Source of the DNA: an uncultured Silvanigrella sp.
GTDB taxonomy: Bacteria > Bdellovibrionota_B > Oligoflexia > Silvanigrellales > Silvanigrellaceae
Length of the DNA: 49,825 bases
Direction of reading: 5' to 3'
Assembly (NCBI GenBank): GCA_903933385.1
Contig: CAIZJW010000287.1
Location: 1 to 49,825, forward strand
Both the position numbers and the translations under genes were made by a program. The notes below the pieces were generated by a model. It ran no database searches. It had not been told where the DNA came from and saw only the letters and a list, made by a program, of their open reading frames with translations. Below, one piece after another: positions 16,678 through 25,393 of the stretch (positions are counted from its first letter, which is position 1; every line of letters starts with the position of its first letter).

Positions 16678-18089
16678 CTGCTTTGCGATTGCGAATTCAG
16701 ACTCCATTGCAAAGCAGCTGAACACGTTTCGGCTAAATTTGAACCCTCGGATAGTCGCAAGTACGCAGGCCTATTTATGTTGTCGATACCGATAAGGTTC
16801 ATAAGTAGAGAAATATCTACAAACAATCGAGCCCAACCCAAAGCCTCAGGTGGTTTGTCGGTGGCCCAATCTTGAAGAATGGTTCGCATAGGTTTCGCAT
16901 CCGCAGAAATGGTTTTTTCCACAGCAGTTCCAAATCCAAGTTGCGAGTTCTCTTGGCTACAAACTCGACAAAATCCTCTCAGAATATCGATTTCTTCAAT
17001 TCTCGTGAGAGGAATATTGTCTGTAAGCCACGATGCTGCGACGACTTCAATGCGATTTTGTCGCAAAAGCCACCTGCAGTTTTCAAGCCATTCTCGCCAA
17101 AGACTGCTCCTGGGATCCGAACCATTTGATGGCGGTATGTGAAATTTCTTCGACGCACATCGAACAATCAGATCGATGTGAGCCCGCTCTTCCAGCGACA
17201 ATGGCCAACTTTTAAAAGCAAGTTGCCAATCTCGAGATTCAAAGCCTTCGTTGTGAATGCACATCAATGCAAACAAGCTTCCAGGATGACGAAGTGCGAG
17301 ATCAGGAACGACTAGTTTTGGAGCTTTGAGTTGATTTGAAGTATCTCCCTCGCGAAGAGATTTTGAATTTGGATGAGAATCTCGCAAAAGCACTGGTTGT
17401 GCAGATTTTACGTTTTTCGTGAACGAGTTTATGGCTAAGGTTTTGAGTTTGGAAATTTCTAACAAAACTCTCTCAAGGCTTATGTGGATGAGTTCTCCGG
17501 TCAGTGATTGTGCCGCCTGGCGAGTTGTTTCCTCGATTTCAAAATTCAAATTTGCAGCAAAGCGATAGAGTCTGAGAATACGAAGAGGGTCTTCATGAAG
17601 GCGGGTGATCGCATCACCCACGCATCGGAGCTGTCGACTGTTCAGATCACTCATACCCTCATGAAAATCAACAATGACGTCGTCAATTGGATCAAAATAG
17701 AGTGCGTTTACTGTAAAGTCGCGGCGAGAGCTGTCTTCCTCAATGGTACCCGGGCCTACTTTGCTTGGGTGACGCCTATCGACGTAGTCGGATTCTTTGC
17801 GAAAAGTTGCAATCTCGAAGGAATGTTCTCCGATACTTGTGAGCCCGACTCCAAAAGCTTTGCCAATGGCTAAAGTTCCGGGGAGTATCTTGCGCACACT
17901 GTTGAAGGAAGCGTCGGTTGCGATGTCGATGTCTTGGGGGACAAATGTCGGATTCAATAGAAAATCGCGCACGCAGCCGCCAACCCACCATGCCTGCCAT
18001 CCCGCCTTTTTGAGCGTTTCACAGATGCCGCGCGCTGCCAAAATGCGTGGGTGTTCCGACACTGCTTTATCGAGCTTATATGGTATCAT
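16653..18089 (-). CDS. cca: CCA tRNA nucleotidyltransferase / poly(A)-polymerase family
   Basis: Adds or repairs the 3' CCA of tRNA; the class II family also includes poly(A) polymerase. The N-terminal head has WWVGGCVRD (G-loop), the two catalytic aspartates in DIDIATDA, then RRDFTVNAL and the HEDPLRILRLYRFA neck helix typical of the family. 478 residues. Start: ATG 18089 (MIPYKLD); the frame extends further upstream but crosses into the divergent glycosyltransferase gene. CCA-adding and poly(A) activity cannot be told apart by eye. The tRNA-Leu in this window already encodes CCA, so repair may be the main role if that holds for other tRNAs. Confidence 0.9.
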   Translation of the reverse strand: MIPYKLDKAVSEHPRILAARGICETLKKAGWQAWWVGGCVRDFLLNPTFVPQDIDIATDASFNSVRKILPGTLAIGKAFGVGLTSIGEHSFEIATFRKESDYVDRRHPSKVGPGTIEEDSSRRDFTVNALYFDPIDDVIVDFHEGMSDLNSRQLRCVGDAITRLHEDPLRILRLYRFAANLNFEIEETTRQAAQSLTGELIHISLERVLLEISKLKTLAINSFTKNVKSAQPVLLRDSHPNSKSLREGDTSNQLKAPKLVVPDLALRHPGSLFALMCIHNEGFESRDWQLAFKSWPLSLEERAHIDLIVRCASKKFHIPPSNGSDPRSSLWREWLENCRWLLRQNRIEVVAASWLTDNIPLTRIEEIDILRGFCRVCSQENSQLGFGTAVEKTISADAKPMRTILQDWATDKPPEALGWARLFVDISLLMNLIGIDNINRPAYLRLSEGSNLAETCSAALQWSLNSQSQSRKRKAHSE

Positions 18090-18096
18090 CTGTCTC

Positions 18097-18116
18097 AATA
18101 TCCAAGCTCCGATATT
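18097..18116. repeat. Inverted repeat in the cca / glycosyltransferase divergent gap
   Basis: AATATC and GATATT are perfect inverted 6-mers separated by 8 bases, in the 82-base gap between divergent genes and only 7 bases upstream of the cca start. It could be an operator, or chance. Confidence 0.25.
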
Positions 18117-18171
18117 TGTTGAAAGGAAAACCCCTTTGGCGACCCGGGATTCCCATACCCGAGAGAGTATC

Positions 18172-20283
18172 ATGAACAAGATGCTTGAGGGCAGAGGTTG
18201 GTTCTTGATTTGCGCTTTCATTGCCGTCTTGGCAGGGATCAGTCGATTTTTGTTTCTCGCCGAAAAACCCTACCACCACGATGAAAGCTTGCATGCTTAC
18301 TATTCGCATCGCGTAGCCCAAGGAAATCCACACGAATACTCAGCTCTTCTTCATGGCCCAGTTCTTTACTACCTTGTTGGCACATTTATGGCGATCTTTG
18401 GGGCTGGCGAATTCATTGCACGCTTTCCGGCAGCGCTGTGCAGTGTGGCTCTGGTCGTACTCCCTTTGTTTTGGAGTCGAAACATCGGCAGGGCCGCGGC
18501 TGTCTGTATTTCAATGTTGCTACTTCTCAGTCCTACGTTCATGTATTTTGGCAGATTCCTGCGGGAAGATTCCTTCAATTCGCTCTGGATCGGTTGCTCG
18601 CTCGCTGGTTTTTTCGCCTATCACTGGTGGGGAAAGCCATGGCACGCAATTGCGGGCTCAGCATTTCTTGCAATGCAGTTTTGCAACAAAGAAAATTCTT
18701 ACCTTCATCTTTTTGTTTGGCTGACTGGTGTCTTCGCTGTTCTTTGGCTCATTAAACGAAGTGGGCTTCAAGAGCTGGGCGATCTTCGCGGTGGTCACCA
18801 GTCACTTTCTTCTTGGTCTGACCGGTTGGCACTCGTGCTTAACTGTGTGTCTGTGTTCGCAGTTATCTTTGTGCTATTTTATTCCAGTTTTTTCCGCCAC
18901 TCCAAAGGCGCGATGAACGGAATACTCGATGGTTTGTATCGTGAGAGCTTGCTTTATTGGTGGGATCAGAATCAGAAACGGCGTATCGATGGCCCTTTCG
19001 ATTACCATTTCCCATTGATTCTGAACTACGAATTTGCACTCCTGCCAGCCCTTTTTGCTGCATGGCTGCGAGCGGTGTTTTCAGCAACTCGAAGGTCGGC
19101 AATTTCGGCTCTTCGGTTTCCATTCTCGTGGGTGAAAAATCGAAAAGCTGTTCTGATTTTTTCCGGACTTCTTCTTTCGCTCATCGCACTTCCCCGCGTT
19201 GGTCTCACCAGTGATGGATGTGTCATCTCAGAGTTCTGCGGGAATCAACTGTTTGGAGAAAGTCTCGCGACACGGCTCTCCGCAATAGCGAAGTTGTTGC
19301 ATCTTGCCCACACCCGGCACCTACTGCAATTGCTCTCGATTGCCTTCTTGGGAGCGATAGCTGTGATTGCAAATGCTGCATTAAGACGTTTCCTTGATGG
19401 ATTCCTTTGGTGGTGGGCAACTGGAATGTTGGGAATTTATTCTTATGTGGGCGAAAAAGTTCCTTGGCTCCTTCTTTATATCCTGCTGCCCCTCGTGATG
19501 CTCGCGGGTCTGGAATTGGGGAGGCTCTTGGGGGCAAAAGGGACACTTACTTTACTTCCAGAGCGTTCTTTTGATGCCAAAGAACGAGAAATACTTTCAG
19601 TGGGTGAGGAAAGGTTCAATTTCAAGCTCGCTCGGCTCACATGGATCGTAAGTTTGCTGTTTCTTGTGTTTTCTACTTGGAAGGCTGTTCGGGTCTCTTT
19701 TCCGGCAGCAGCCAGTCCGCAAGAACGGTTGGTGTTTACCCAAACCACACCAGCGGTGAAATTGATTCGAGAGCGCTGGGTCGCCATGAGCCGGGCTGAA
19801 GGTCGAACTCCCAAAGTCACGATGAGCGGCGATTCCACGTGGCCTATGGCCTGGTATGGTCATGATCTCCCCGGACTTGACTTCATTCAACCGGCCAACA
19901 CGGCCGCGGCCGAGCCATTTGATGCTATTTTTCTGGATACAAGCGCACTCGATTTTGCCCGCCAGGCTTTGCAGTCCTTTGATATCTATAAAGTTCCTCT
20001 AAGACATTGGTGGGTTCCGCAGCCAAACCCCCGAATTGACGAAATTTTCGAATATTTCTTGACGAGCCGGCCCTATCCGAGGGAACTGCGTAACTCTCCC
20101 CTTGAACAGGGGATAGGCGATACTTCGGTCCTCTATTTGGAAAACAGGCGTCCGGGTCGTTTTTTTGCTGAAGCAGCTCAATGTGAGTGCGGCGAGAAAG
20201 TTGAATCCGCGAAACTTCCGGGTGCGGATCCCGTTGGCGGTTCTCTTGATAACTCAAGAGCTCCAGCAGAAAGGAAAAATTGA
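18172..20283 (+). CDS. Agl23-like (TIGR03663) polytopic membrane glycosyltransferase-family protein
   Basis: A 703-residue membrane protein with about a dozen hydrophobic segments. The opening (RFLFLAEKPYHHDES, then HAYYSHRVAQGNPHEY) matches the GT39/PMT-like family TIGR03663, named flippase-activity-associated protein Agl23 in archaea. The Asp-Glu pair in HHDES corresponds to the acidic motif in the first extracytoplasmic loop of lipid-phosphate-sugar-dependent transferases. The C-terminal roughly 200 residues are soluble. ATG 18172 gives the homologous start; an open frame reaching 17797 is antisense to cca and not credible. It overlaps the next gene by one base. Probable role: transfer of a sugar from a polyprenyl carrier to a periplasmic acceptor. 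Confidence 0.78.
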   Translation: MNKMLEGRGWFLICAFIAVLAGISRFLFLAEKPYHHDESLHAYYSHRVAQGNPHEYSALLHGPVLYYLVGTFMAIFGAGEFIARFPAALCSVALVVLPLFWSRNIGRAAAVCISMLLLLSPTFMYFGRFLREDSFNSLWIGCSLAGFFAYHWWGKPWHAIAGSAFLAMQFCNKENSYLHLFVWLTGVFAVLWLIKRSGLQELGDLRGGHQSLSSWSDRLALVLNCVSVFAVIFVLFYSSFFRHSKGAMNGILDGLYRESLLYWWDQNQKRRIDGPFDYHFPLILNYEFALLPALFAAWLRAVFSATRRSAISALRFPFSWVKNRKAVLIFSGLLLSLIALPRVGLTSDGCVISEFCGNQLFGESLATRLSAIAKLLHLAHTRHLLQLLSIAFLGAIAVIANAALRRFLDGFLWWWATGMLGIYSYVGEKVPWLLLYILLPLVMLAGLELGRLLGAKGTLTLLPERSFDAKEREILSVGEERFNFKLARLTWIVSLLFLVFSTWKAVRVSFPAAASPQERLVFTQTTPAVKLIRERWVAMSRAEGRTPKVTMSGDSTWPMAWYGHDLPGLDFIQPANTAAAEPFDAIFLDTSALDFARQALQSFDIYKVPLRHWWVPQPNPRIDEIFEYFLTSRPYPRELRNSPLEQGIGDTSVLYLENRRPGRFFAEAAQCECGEKVESAKLPGADPVGGSLDNSRAPAERKN

Positions 20284-21365
20284 TGCGTTCTAAATTAACC
20301 CTTTTCATCGCAGCTGTGATGACGTTTCTGATTGCGGTATTTGCAGGCGCACTTTTTTATTTGAGCGATCTTCTGATTTTCCCCTTCAAGCCGCGTGAAA
20401 AGTGGACTGCCGTAGAAACAATCGAATGTAGCAAATGGATGGACGAGTGGGCCTATGCTGATCTCACCGATGGCGGGCCCGGCAAAAAACCCGTTGACCT
20501 GAGTTGTCAGGATTCACTTGTCCTTCCTGGACAGAGTTTCTACGTGAACAATTCATCGGGTGAGAGAATTCATTATAAAGTCTACGATAATATTGCTCCT
20601 GAGCAAAAGCCTGCCTCAGACCTTATGCCACTGTTTCTGCATGTGCATGGCGTCTCAGGTACCCACATGCATGGTGCCCGGTACTTCAAAATGGCGCAGC
20701 GGCTAGGCTTTCAATTGGTAGCCATGGATTTAAGTAACCATGGTCTTTCCGACCACAATAACTTGGGAGCAAGTTATGGATGTCGCGAGCAACATGATGT
20801 TGTCGCCGTCATTAACGCTCTCAAAGAACAATTTCCTGGACGCAGAATTTTGGCTCATGGCACCTCAATGGGGAGCATGGCTTTGTTAAATGCTTCTGCC
20901 ACGGTGATGACAGAAGAGGCGCTGAATAATAGCAAAAGTATTTATGCGCTCGTGCTAGAAAATCCGATTCCCTCGGTTGAGCAGCTGACGCTGAATACCC
21001 CCAAAAAGCCGAATGTTCCGCAGAGTTTTATTGCTGCGGGTGTGTGGTTAGCAGGAAAGCGTGCGCGGGTTGATTTCAACAGCTGCCAGCCCGTGGATGC
21101 TGCACCAAAAGTGACTGTTCCCACGTACATCCTCAATGCGGTGAATGACGACATTGTTCAACCCGAAGTCTCAGCCCAGGTTGTGGCTGCAATTCCCAAG
21201 GAAAACGTTTTTCGCGTGAAAGTCTTTAACAAGGGTGCTCACTCTGCTGTTTGGAATGGCCAGCCGAGGGAGGTTGAGCAAGATTTGCTCGACCTCTGGA
21301 AAACAGCACTTCCCACAGTGCCCGCCGTTCCGGCATCCGGTGAAACAGCAAAAGCCGGTCAATAG
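20283..21365 (+). CDS. Membrane-anchored alpha/beta hydrolase
   Basis: A 360-residue protein with one N-terminal transmembrane segment (residues about 6-30) and an extracytoplasmic alpha/beta-hydrolase domain. Visible motifs: HVHGVSGTHMHGARYF, the DLSNHGLS strand typical of the fold, the nucleophile elbow GTSMGS, an acid in NAVNDDIVQPE and the late His in KGAHSAVW. The start overlaps the glycosyltransferase stop (TGATG), so the two are translationally coupled. A shared role, such as trimming an acyl group on the glycosylated product, is only inference. The Pro/Ala-rich tail has no recognised domain. Confidence 0.75.
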   Translation: MRSKLTLFIAAVMTFLIAVFAGALFYLSDLLIFPFKPREKWTAVETIECSKWMDEWAYADLTDGGPGKKPVDLSCQDSLVLPGQSFYVNNSSGERIHYKVYDNIAPEQKPASDLMPLFLHVHGVSGTHMHGARYFKMAQRLGFQLVAMDLSNHGLSDHNNLGASYGCREQHDVVAVINALKEQFPGRRILAHGTSMGSMALLNASATVMTEEALNNSKSIYALVLENPIPSVEQLTLNTPKKPNVPQSFIAAGVWLAGKRARVDFNSCQPVDAAPKVTVPTYILNAVNDDIVQPEVSAQVVAAIPKENVFRVKVFNKGAHSAVWNGQPREVEQDLLDLWKTALPTVPAVPASGETAKAGQ

Positions 21366-21389
21366 TTTTTATAGTTCTGAGGTTATGAA

Positions 21390-22877
21390 ATGCCAGTTCG
21401 TACATACACCCGTCTGATTGCCATTGTTGGTCGTCCCAACGTTGGTAAGAGCACACTTTTCAATAGGATCGTGAAGCAGAGGAAAAGTCTGGTTCACGAT
21501 GAACCGGGTGTGACCCGTGATCGTATTTTCTCGCGTGCGGAATTTTCAGGAACTTCCTTTTATTTGTGCGACACGGGTGGTTTTGAACCAGCGTCACATG
21601 ACAATATTAAAAAGCAGTTGGTTGAACAGGCCGAACTAGCCATCGAAGAAGCAGATGTCGTGATCTTTGTGACCGACGCGCGAGAGGGTTTGCACCCTGT
21701 CGATTCCGATCTCATCAAACGATTGCGCAGAGCAGATAAGTTTTTTGTCGTTGCGGCGAACAAATGCGACCTACCCAAAGACGACCATCTCGCAGAAGAT
21801 TTTCGTAAGCTGGGTGTAGAGCACCTCTTCGCTATCAGTGCGGAACACAGTCGTGGTGTGGGAGAGTTGCTCGAAACTGCAGTTGAAATGATTAAAGCCA
21901 AGCCGCAGATACCGGATGAAGCTGCGGAACAGATCAAGCTGGCAATCATTGGCCGCCCCAACGTTGGAAAATCTTCTCTCCTGAACCGACTCGCCGGTGA
22001 GGTCCGAAGTATTGTCGATGCGCGCCCTGGAACGACACGTGACGTCGTGGACATCACGGTTCGAGCTTTTGGACGCGAGTTCAAAATTCTGGATACAGCC
22101 GGTATTCGTCGCAAGAGTCGAATGACCGATAGGCTTGAGAAATATTCAGCGTTGCGCTCAGTGGCCTGCCTTGAAGAATGCGATGTTGCCGTGTTGGTTA
22201 TTAACGCGGATGAAGGTCCAACCGAGGGCGATGCACGGGTCGCAGGGTATGCCTTTGAAATGCGAAAACCAATTCTGATTGTTGTTAACAAGTGGGACTT
22301 GGTTGAGAATAAAACCTCCACAACAATCAATCGATATCAAGAAGAATTGCACGTAGCTTTGCGCTACATTCGGTATGCTCCGACGTTGTTTACGAGCGCC
22401 GAGGAAAATCAGCGCGTCAGCAAGATATTGCCTGCGTGTATTGAAATGTATGAGCAAAGCAGAAAACGTATTTCAACCTCCGAGTTGAATAAGGCTTTGC
22501 GTCTGATTCTCGAAAAACACACACCCCCGCTGACAAAAAATAGATCTAGGCGGATCAAATTCTTTTATATGACCCAAATCAGCGTCTCTCCGCCAAGGTT
22601 TGTCATTTTCTGCACCGATCCAAAAGATGTTCACTTCAGCTATCGGCGTTTTCTGGAAAACGAATTCCGTGAGGCTTTCGGATTCAAGGAAATTCCGATC
22701 AGTCTTTTCTTGCGCGAACGCGCACGCAAAGCTCACGGATCGAAGCCAGAGCAAGATTTACTTGAAATGCCTAAGAGCAAATTCGACCTTGAATGGGATG
22801 AAAATCTCAGTCCGGATGTTGATTCCGATGACTTCGAAGATGCAGAAATAGTTTACGATGACGAGGTCGATGCTTGA
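21390..22877 (+). CDS. der: Ribosome-assembly GTPase Der (EngA)
   Basis: Essential double GTPase for 50S subunit maturation. The first G domain has GRPNVGKST, DTGG and NKCD; the second has GRPNVGKSS, DTAG and NKWD. A KH-like C-terminal domain follows (about 360-455), ending in a longer acidic tail (DVDSDDFEDAEIVYDDEVDA). 495 residues; Der proteins are usually 435-490, and the tail explains the extra length. ATG 21390 lies 24 bases after the hydrolase. The following methyltransferase gene overlaps its stop, giving a ribosome-biogenesis pair. Confidence 0.97.
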   Translation: MPVRTYTRLIAIVGRPNVGKSTLFNRIVKQRKSLVHDEPGVTRDRIFSRAEFSGTSFYLCDTGGFEPASHDNIKKQLVEQAELAIEEADVVIFVTDAREGLHPVDSDLIKRLRRADKFFVVAANKCDLPKDDHLAEDFRKLGVEHLFAISAEHSRGVGELLETAVEMIKAKPQIPDEAAEQIKLAIIGRPNVGKSSLLNRLAGEVRSIVDARPGTTRDVVDITVRAFGREFKILDTAGIRRKSRMTDRLEKYSALRSVACLEECDVAVLVINADEGPTEGDARVAGYAFEMRKPILIVVNKWDLVENKTSTTINRYQEELHVALRYIRYAPTLFTSAEENQRVSKILPACIEMYEQSRKRISTSELNKALRLILEKHTPPLTKNRSRRIKFFYMTQISVSPPRFVIFCTDPKDVHFSYRRFLENEFREAFGFKEIPISLFLRERARKAHGSKPEQDLLEMPKSKFDLEWDENLSPDVDSDDFEDAEIVYDDEVDA

Positions 22878-24289
22878 ATAGAGAAGCGGGCCCGCGAAAC
22901 GCCAACCGGCTGAACCATGGCGCGAAGTTATGGTGTGAGTACGTAGACTCCAAATTGCCGCGGCAATTGGACAAGTGGCTTGCCGACAAACTTCGCACTG
23001 AGAAGAAGTTTGGCAGCCAGGATAGGCGTTTTTATAGCGATCTTCTTTTCTCTGCGGCTCGCACTGCAACAACGACATTGTTTTGTGATTTTCTTGCGCG
23101 CGAATTCAAAATTTCTGACTTGAATAGCTTTCTTCTGCAAAGCAGCGATGCACAAAGAAAACAAACGGAAGTCTTTTCGCAGGCTGTTAAAAGTGAAGCA
23201 GAACTCTGGGAAGCCATCAAGAAACTAAAGGCTGAAGTCGTTGTGCAAGATGCGTTCCAGGCGTCGCACCCTGAACTTGAGAAGATCTCTGATGCGGATA
23301 AATGGCGTCAGCGTTTGATAAATGATTTGCGCGAAAACGACTCTGAAGATCAAATACCTCATGAAGCCGACCTCTCACTTCTCCTTGTTGCCCATGGTAT
23401 TCCAGCAGCCTGGACTTCCTTGCTGAACGATCGCATTCGTCGAAGCGGTTGGTTGCTTGATGATCTCGTGCGGTTTGTTTCATTGCAGAATGTTCGCGCA
23501 CCATTGTGGATTCGACTCAACAACACTGAGAAAAAGCACGAAGTTGAAAAAGATTTAACGTCTCATGACCTCGCTGTGACTTGGATGGAAGGCGGGGAGG
23601 CTGCGCTCGTTCGTGGTTCTTTCGGCGTGTATCAATGCGATTCATTCAAAGCTGGATTCTTCGAAGTACAGGATGGCGCGAGTCAGCAAATTGCTTCATC
23701 AGTGCATGCGAAGCCAGGAGAGAAGATTTGGGATGCGTGTGCAGGCGGGGGCGGAAAAAGCGTTGCGCTCGCTGCTGGGCTGCGAGGCAAAGGAGCGCTT
23801 TATGCCTCCGACATTCGCGAACACAAGCTCGAAGAAGCGAAGAGACGCTGCCAGCGAGCTGGTTTTCATAACGTCAGAACGCTGGTTTGGAATGGAGCTG
23901 ATTCACCCAAGTTCGGCAAGGAAATCTATCTCCAGGCTGGATTCGATGCCGTTCTTGTTGACGCGCCGTGCAGTTCATCGGGAACCTGGCGGAGAAATCC
24001 AGATGCACGGCTGCGAATTGCCGATTCTGATTCTCGAAAATCATTACTCGATTTGCAACTCAAACTTCTTCTCAATGCGGCCGCACTCGTGCGTCCGGGC
24101 GGCAGGCTTGTGTATGGAACGTGCAGTTGGTGCGTCGATGAAAATGAGAAAATCGCTGAGAGTTTTCTCTCCGAACGAGCCAATGTGTTCAATGCTCAAA
24201 CGGCGTCTTCCCTCAGCGAACTTTTCGGGGCTCCCAAACAAGATTCAGACACAATGTACTCGGCTCGGTTTGAGCGCCGACAATCGTAA
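22874..24289 (+). CDS. RsmB/F-family RNA (cytosine-5) methyltransferase
   Basis: SAM-dependent NOL1/NOP2/Sun-family methyltransferase making m5C, most likely in 16S rRNA. C-terminal catalytic half: the SAM-binding DACAGGGGKS, motif IV DAPCSSSGTWRRNPD with one catalytic Cys, and motif VI GTCSWCVDENE with the second Cys. The N-terminal part is helical (KLPRQLDKWLADKL...), as in RsmB. 471 residues. The start is a TTG at 22874 overlapping the der stop (TTGA), the only reasonable start before the homologous region. RsmB and RsmF cannot be separated by eye. Confidence 0.85.
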   Translation: MNREAGPRNANRLNHGAKLWCEYVDSKLPRQLDKWLADKLRTEKKFGSQDRRFYSDLLFSAARTATTTLFCDFLAREFKISDLNSFLLQSSDAQRKQTEVFSQAVKSEAELWEAIKKLKAEVVVQDAFQASHPELEKISDADKWRQRLINDLRENDSEDQIPHEADLSLLLVAHGIPAAWTSLLNDRIRRSGWLLDDLVRFVSLQNVRAPLWIRLNNTEKKHEVEKDLTSHDLAVTWMEGGEAALVRGSFGVYQCDSFKAGFFEVQDGASQQIASSVHAKPGEKIWDACAGGGGKSVALAAGLRGKGALYASDIREHKLEEAKRRCQRAGFHNVRTLVWNGADSPKFGKEIYLQAGFDAVLVDAPCSSSGTWRRNPDARLRIADSDSRKSLLDLQLKLLLNAAALVRPGGRLVYGTCSWCVDENEKIAESFLSERANVFNAQTASSLSELFGAPKQDSDTMYSARFERRQS

Positions 24290-24445
24290 ATACGAATCTG
24301 CAATAAAAAATAAATAAAAAATCAATATTATCATAATTTTGCTGTCGTTGACCCTCAAGTCGACCCAGACTTGTCCGAAACCCCCTATTGCAGCAAAGGG
24401 GTCGCTTCTGTGAGCAACTCTAGGCCTGCGGAACGGGAGTGTTTG
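24290..24445. promoter_or_regulatory. AT-rich leader with hairpin upstream of the lipid cluster
   Basis: A 156-base spacer. 24303-24345 is almost pure A/T and could act as an UP element or promoter region. At 24382-24401 a compact hairpin can form: CCCCT pairs with AGGGG and TTG with CAA around loop CAG, with one bulged A. There is no T-tract, so it is not a classical terminator. I could not fix clear -35 and -10 boxes. Confidence 0.35.
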
Positions 24446-25393
24446 ATGCTTGATGGAATGCGCACCGCAGCAAAGTCTGCGAGACTGTGCCACATCATCA
24501 TGAATGCGTCTGCAGGACGGGCGCATCGCGACCGCTTGGCACTCGCTTTACGTGCTGGCTTACCGCAATGGCCTGTCACACTTCATACACCGAATTCGCA
24601 AATCGAGATGTTGTCTCTGATTCGCTCCATTCCATTGGGCGACGATCTTGTGATTGCGGGAGGTGATGGAACTCTGCAATGCGCCCTGCCAGCTTTAATG
24701 GATACACGCCGTCCTGTGGTCGTTCTCCCGTTAGGCACGGCCAACGATTTTGCATCTCACTGGGGATATTCCGCTGACGTGCTTTCGTTGCAAAGCGCGC
24801 TGACAAAGCGCGTGCTTCGTGAAGTAGATGTTGTTCAATGCAATGATATTTATTTTCTCACAGTGGGTGGGATAGGTGTGGGTGCTTTTTTAACGAGAGA
24901 TTTTAATAGAATACGCAGATTCTCTCCCATAATAAACAAATTATCAGAAACCATGGGCAGCAATATTTATACAATTTTAGCAGCCACAACAATTCTTGGT
25001 CGCAAATCATATTTACGACGGTTGAAAATTGAAACCTCAAAAGGCGTACGCGAGGGTTTGTTTAGTAACATATTTATGTGCAATCAGTCGCGCCTTGGCG
25101 GTGATTTGCTCGTGGCGCCGGAGGCAAGCACCTCCGATGGCTGTGTCGATGTCCTTTTTTTGCGCGGTCAAACCCCAACTGAGCTGCTTTATTCGCTTGC
25201 GTGTTTGAGGATGAACAAAGAGCCCGTGCTCTCAGAGCGTGTGACCACTGAGGAAATGATAGTGCGCTCATCCGACGGCCATGGGCAGCTTATGTTTGCT
25301 GATGGCGAGGCGTTTGAGATGCCCTCGGAACTGCGTATCAAAGTCCACAGGGGTGGAATGTCCATTCTCACGGCAGGGGGACCTGCAGCATGA
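24446..25393 (+). CDS. Diacylglycerol-kinase-family lipid kinase
   Basis: A 315-residue ATP-dependent lipid kinase of the DAGK_cat type (DgkB/YegS-like), phosphorylating diacylglycerol or a related long-chain hydroxyl lipid. The nucleotide-binding motif GGDGT is at residues 72-76, then LPLGTANDFA, the usual second core signature, and near the C-terminus DGCVDVLFL and FADGEAFEM, which fit the family's beta-sandwich domain. ATG 24446 follows GGGAG; an upstream in-frame TTG at 24371 would run through a hairpin and is less likely. First gene of a tightly coupled lipid cluster; its stop overlaps the next ATG (ATGA). Confidence 0.88.
   Translation: MLDGMRTAAKSARLCHIIMNASAGRAHRDRLALALRAGLPQWPVTLHTPNSQIEMLSLIRSIPLGDDLVIAGGDGTLQCALPALMDTRRPVVVLPLGTANDFASHWGYSADVLSLQSALTKRVLREVDVVQCNDIYFLTVGGIGVGAFLTRDFNRIRRFSPIINKLSETMGSNIYTILAATTILGRKSYLRRLKIETSKGVREGLFSNIFMCNQSRLGGDLLVAPEASTSDGCVDVLFLRGQTPTELLYSLACLRMNKEPVLSERVTTEEMIVRSSDGHGQLMFADGEAFEMPSELRIKVHRGGMSILTAGGPAA

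Noticed and set aside
17797-18171. 125-codon N-terminal extension of the Agl23-like protein
   Set aside because: It lies antisense to cca, has no membrane or domain character, and the family homology begins at ATG 18172.
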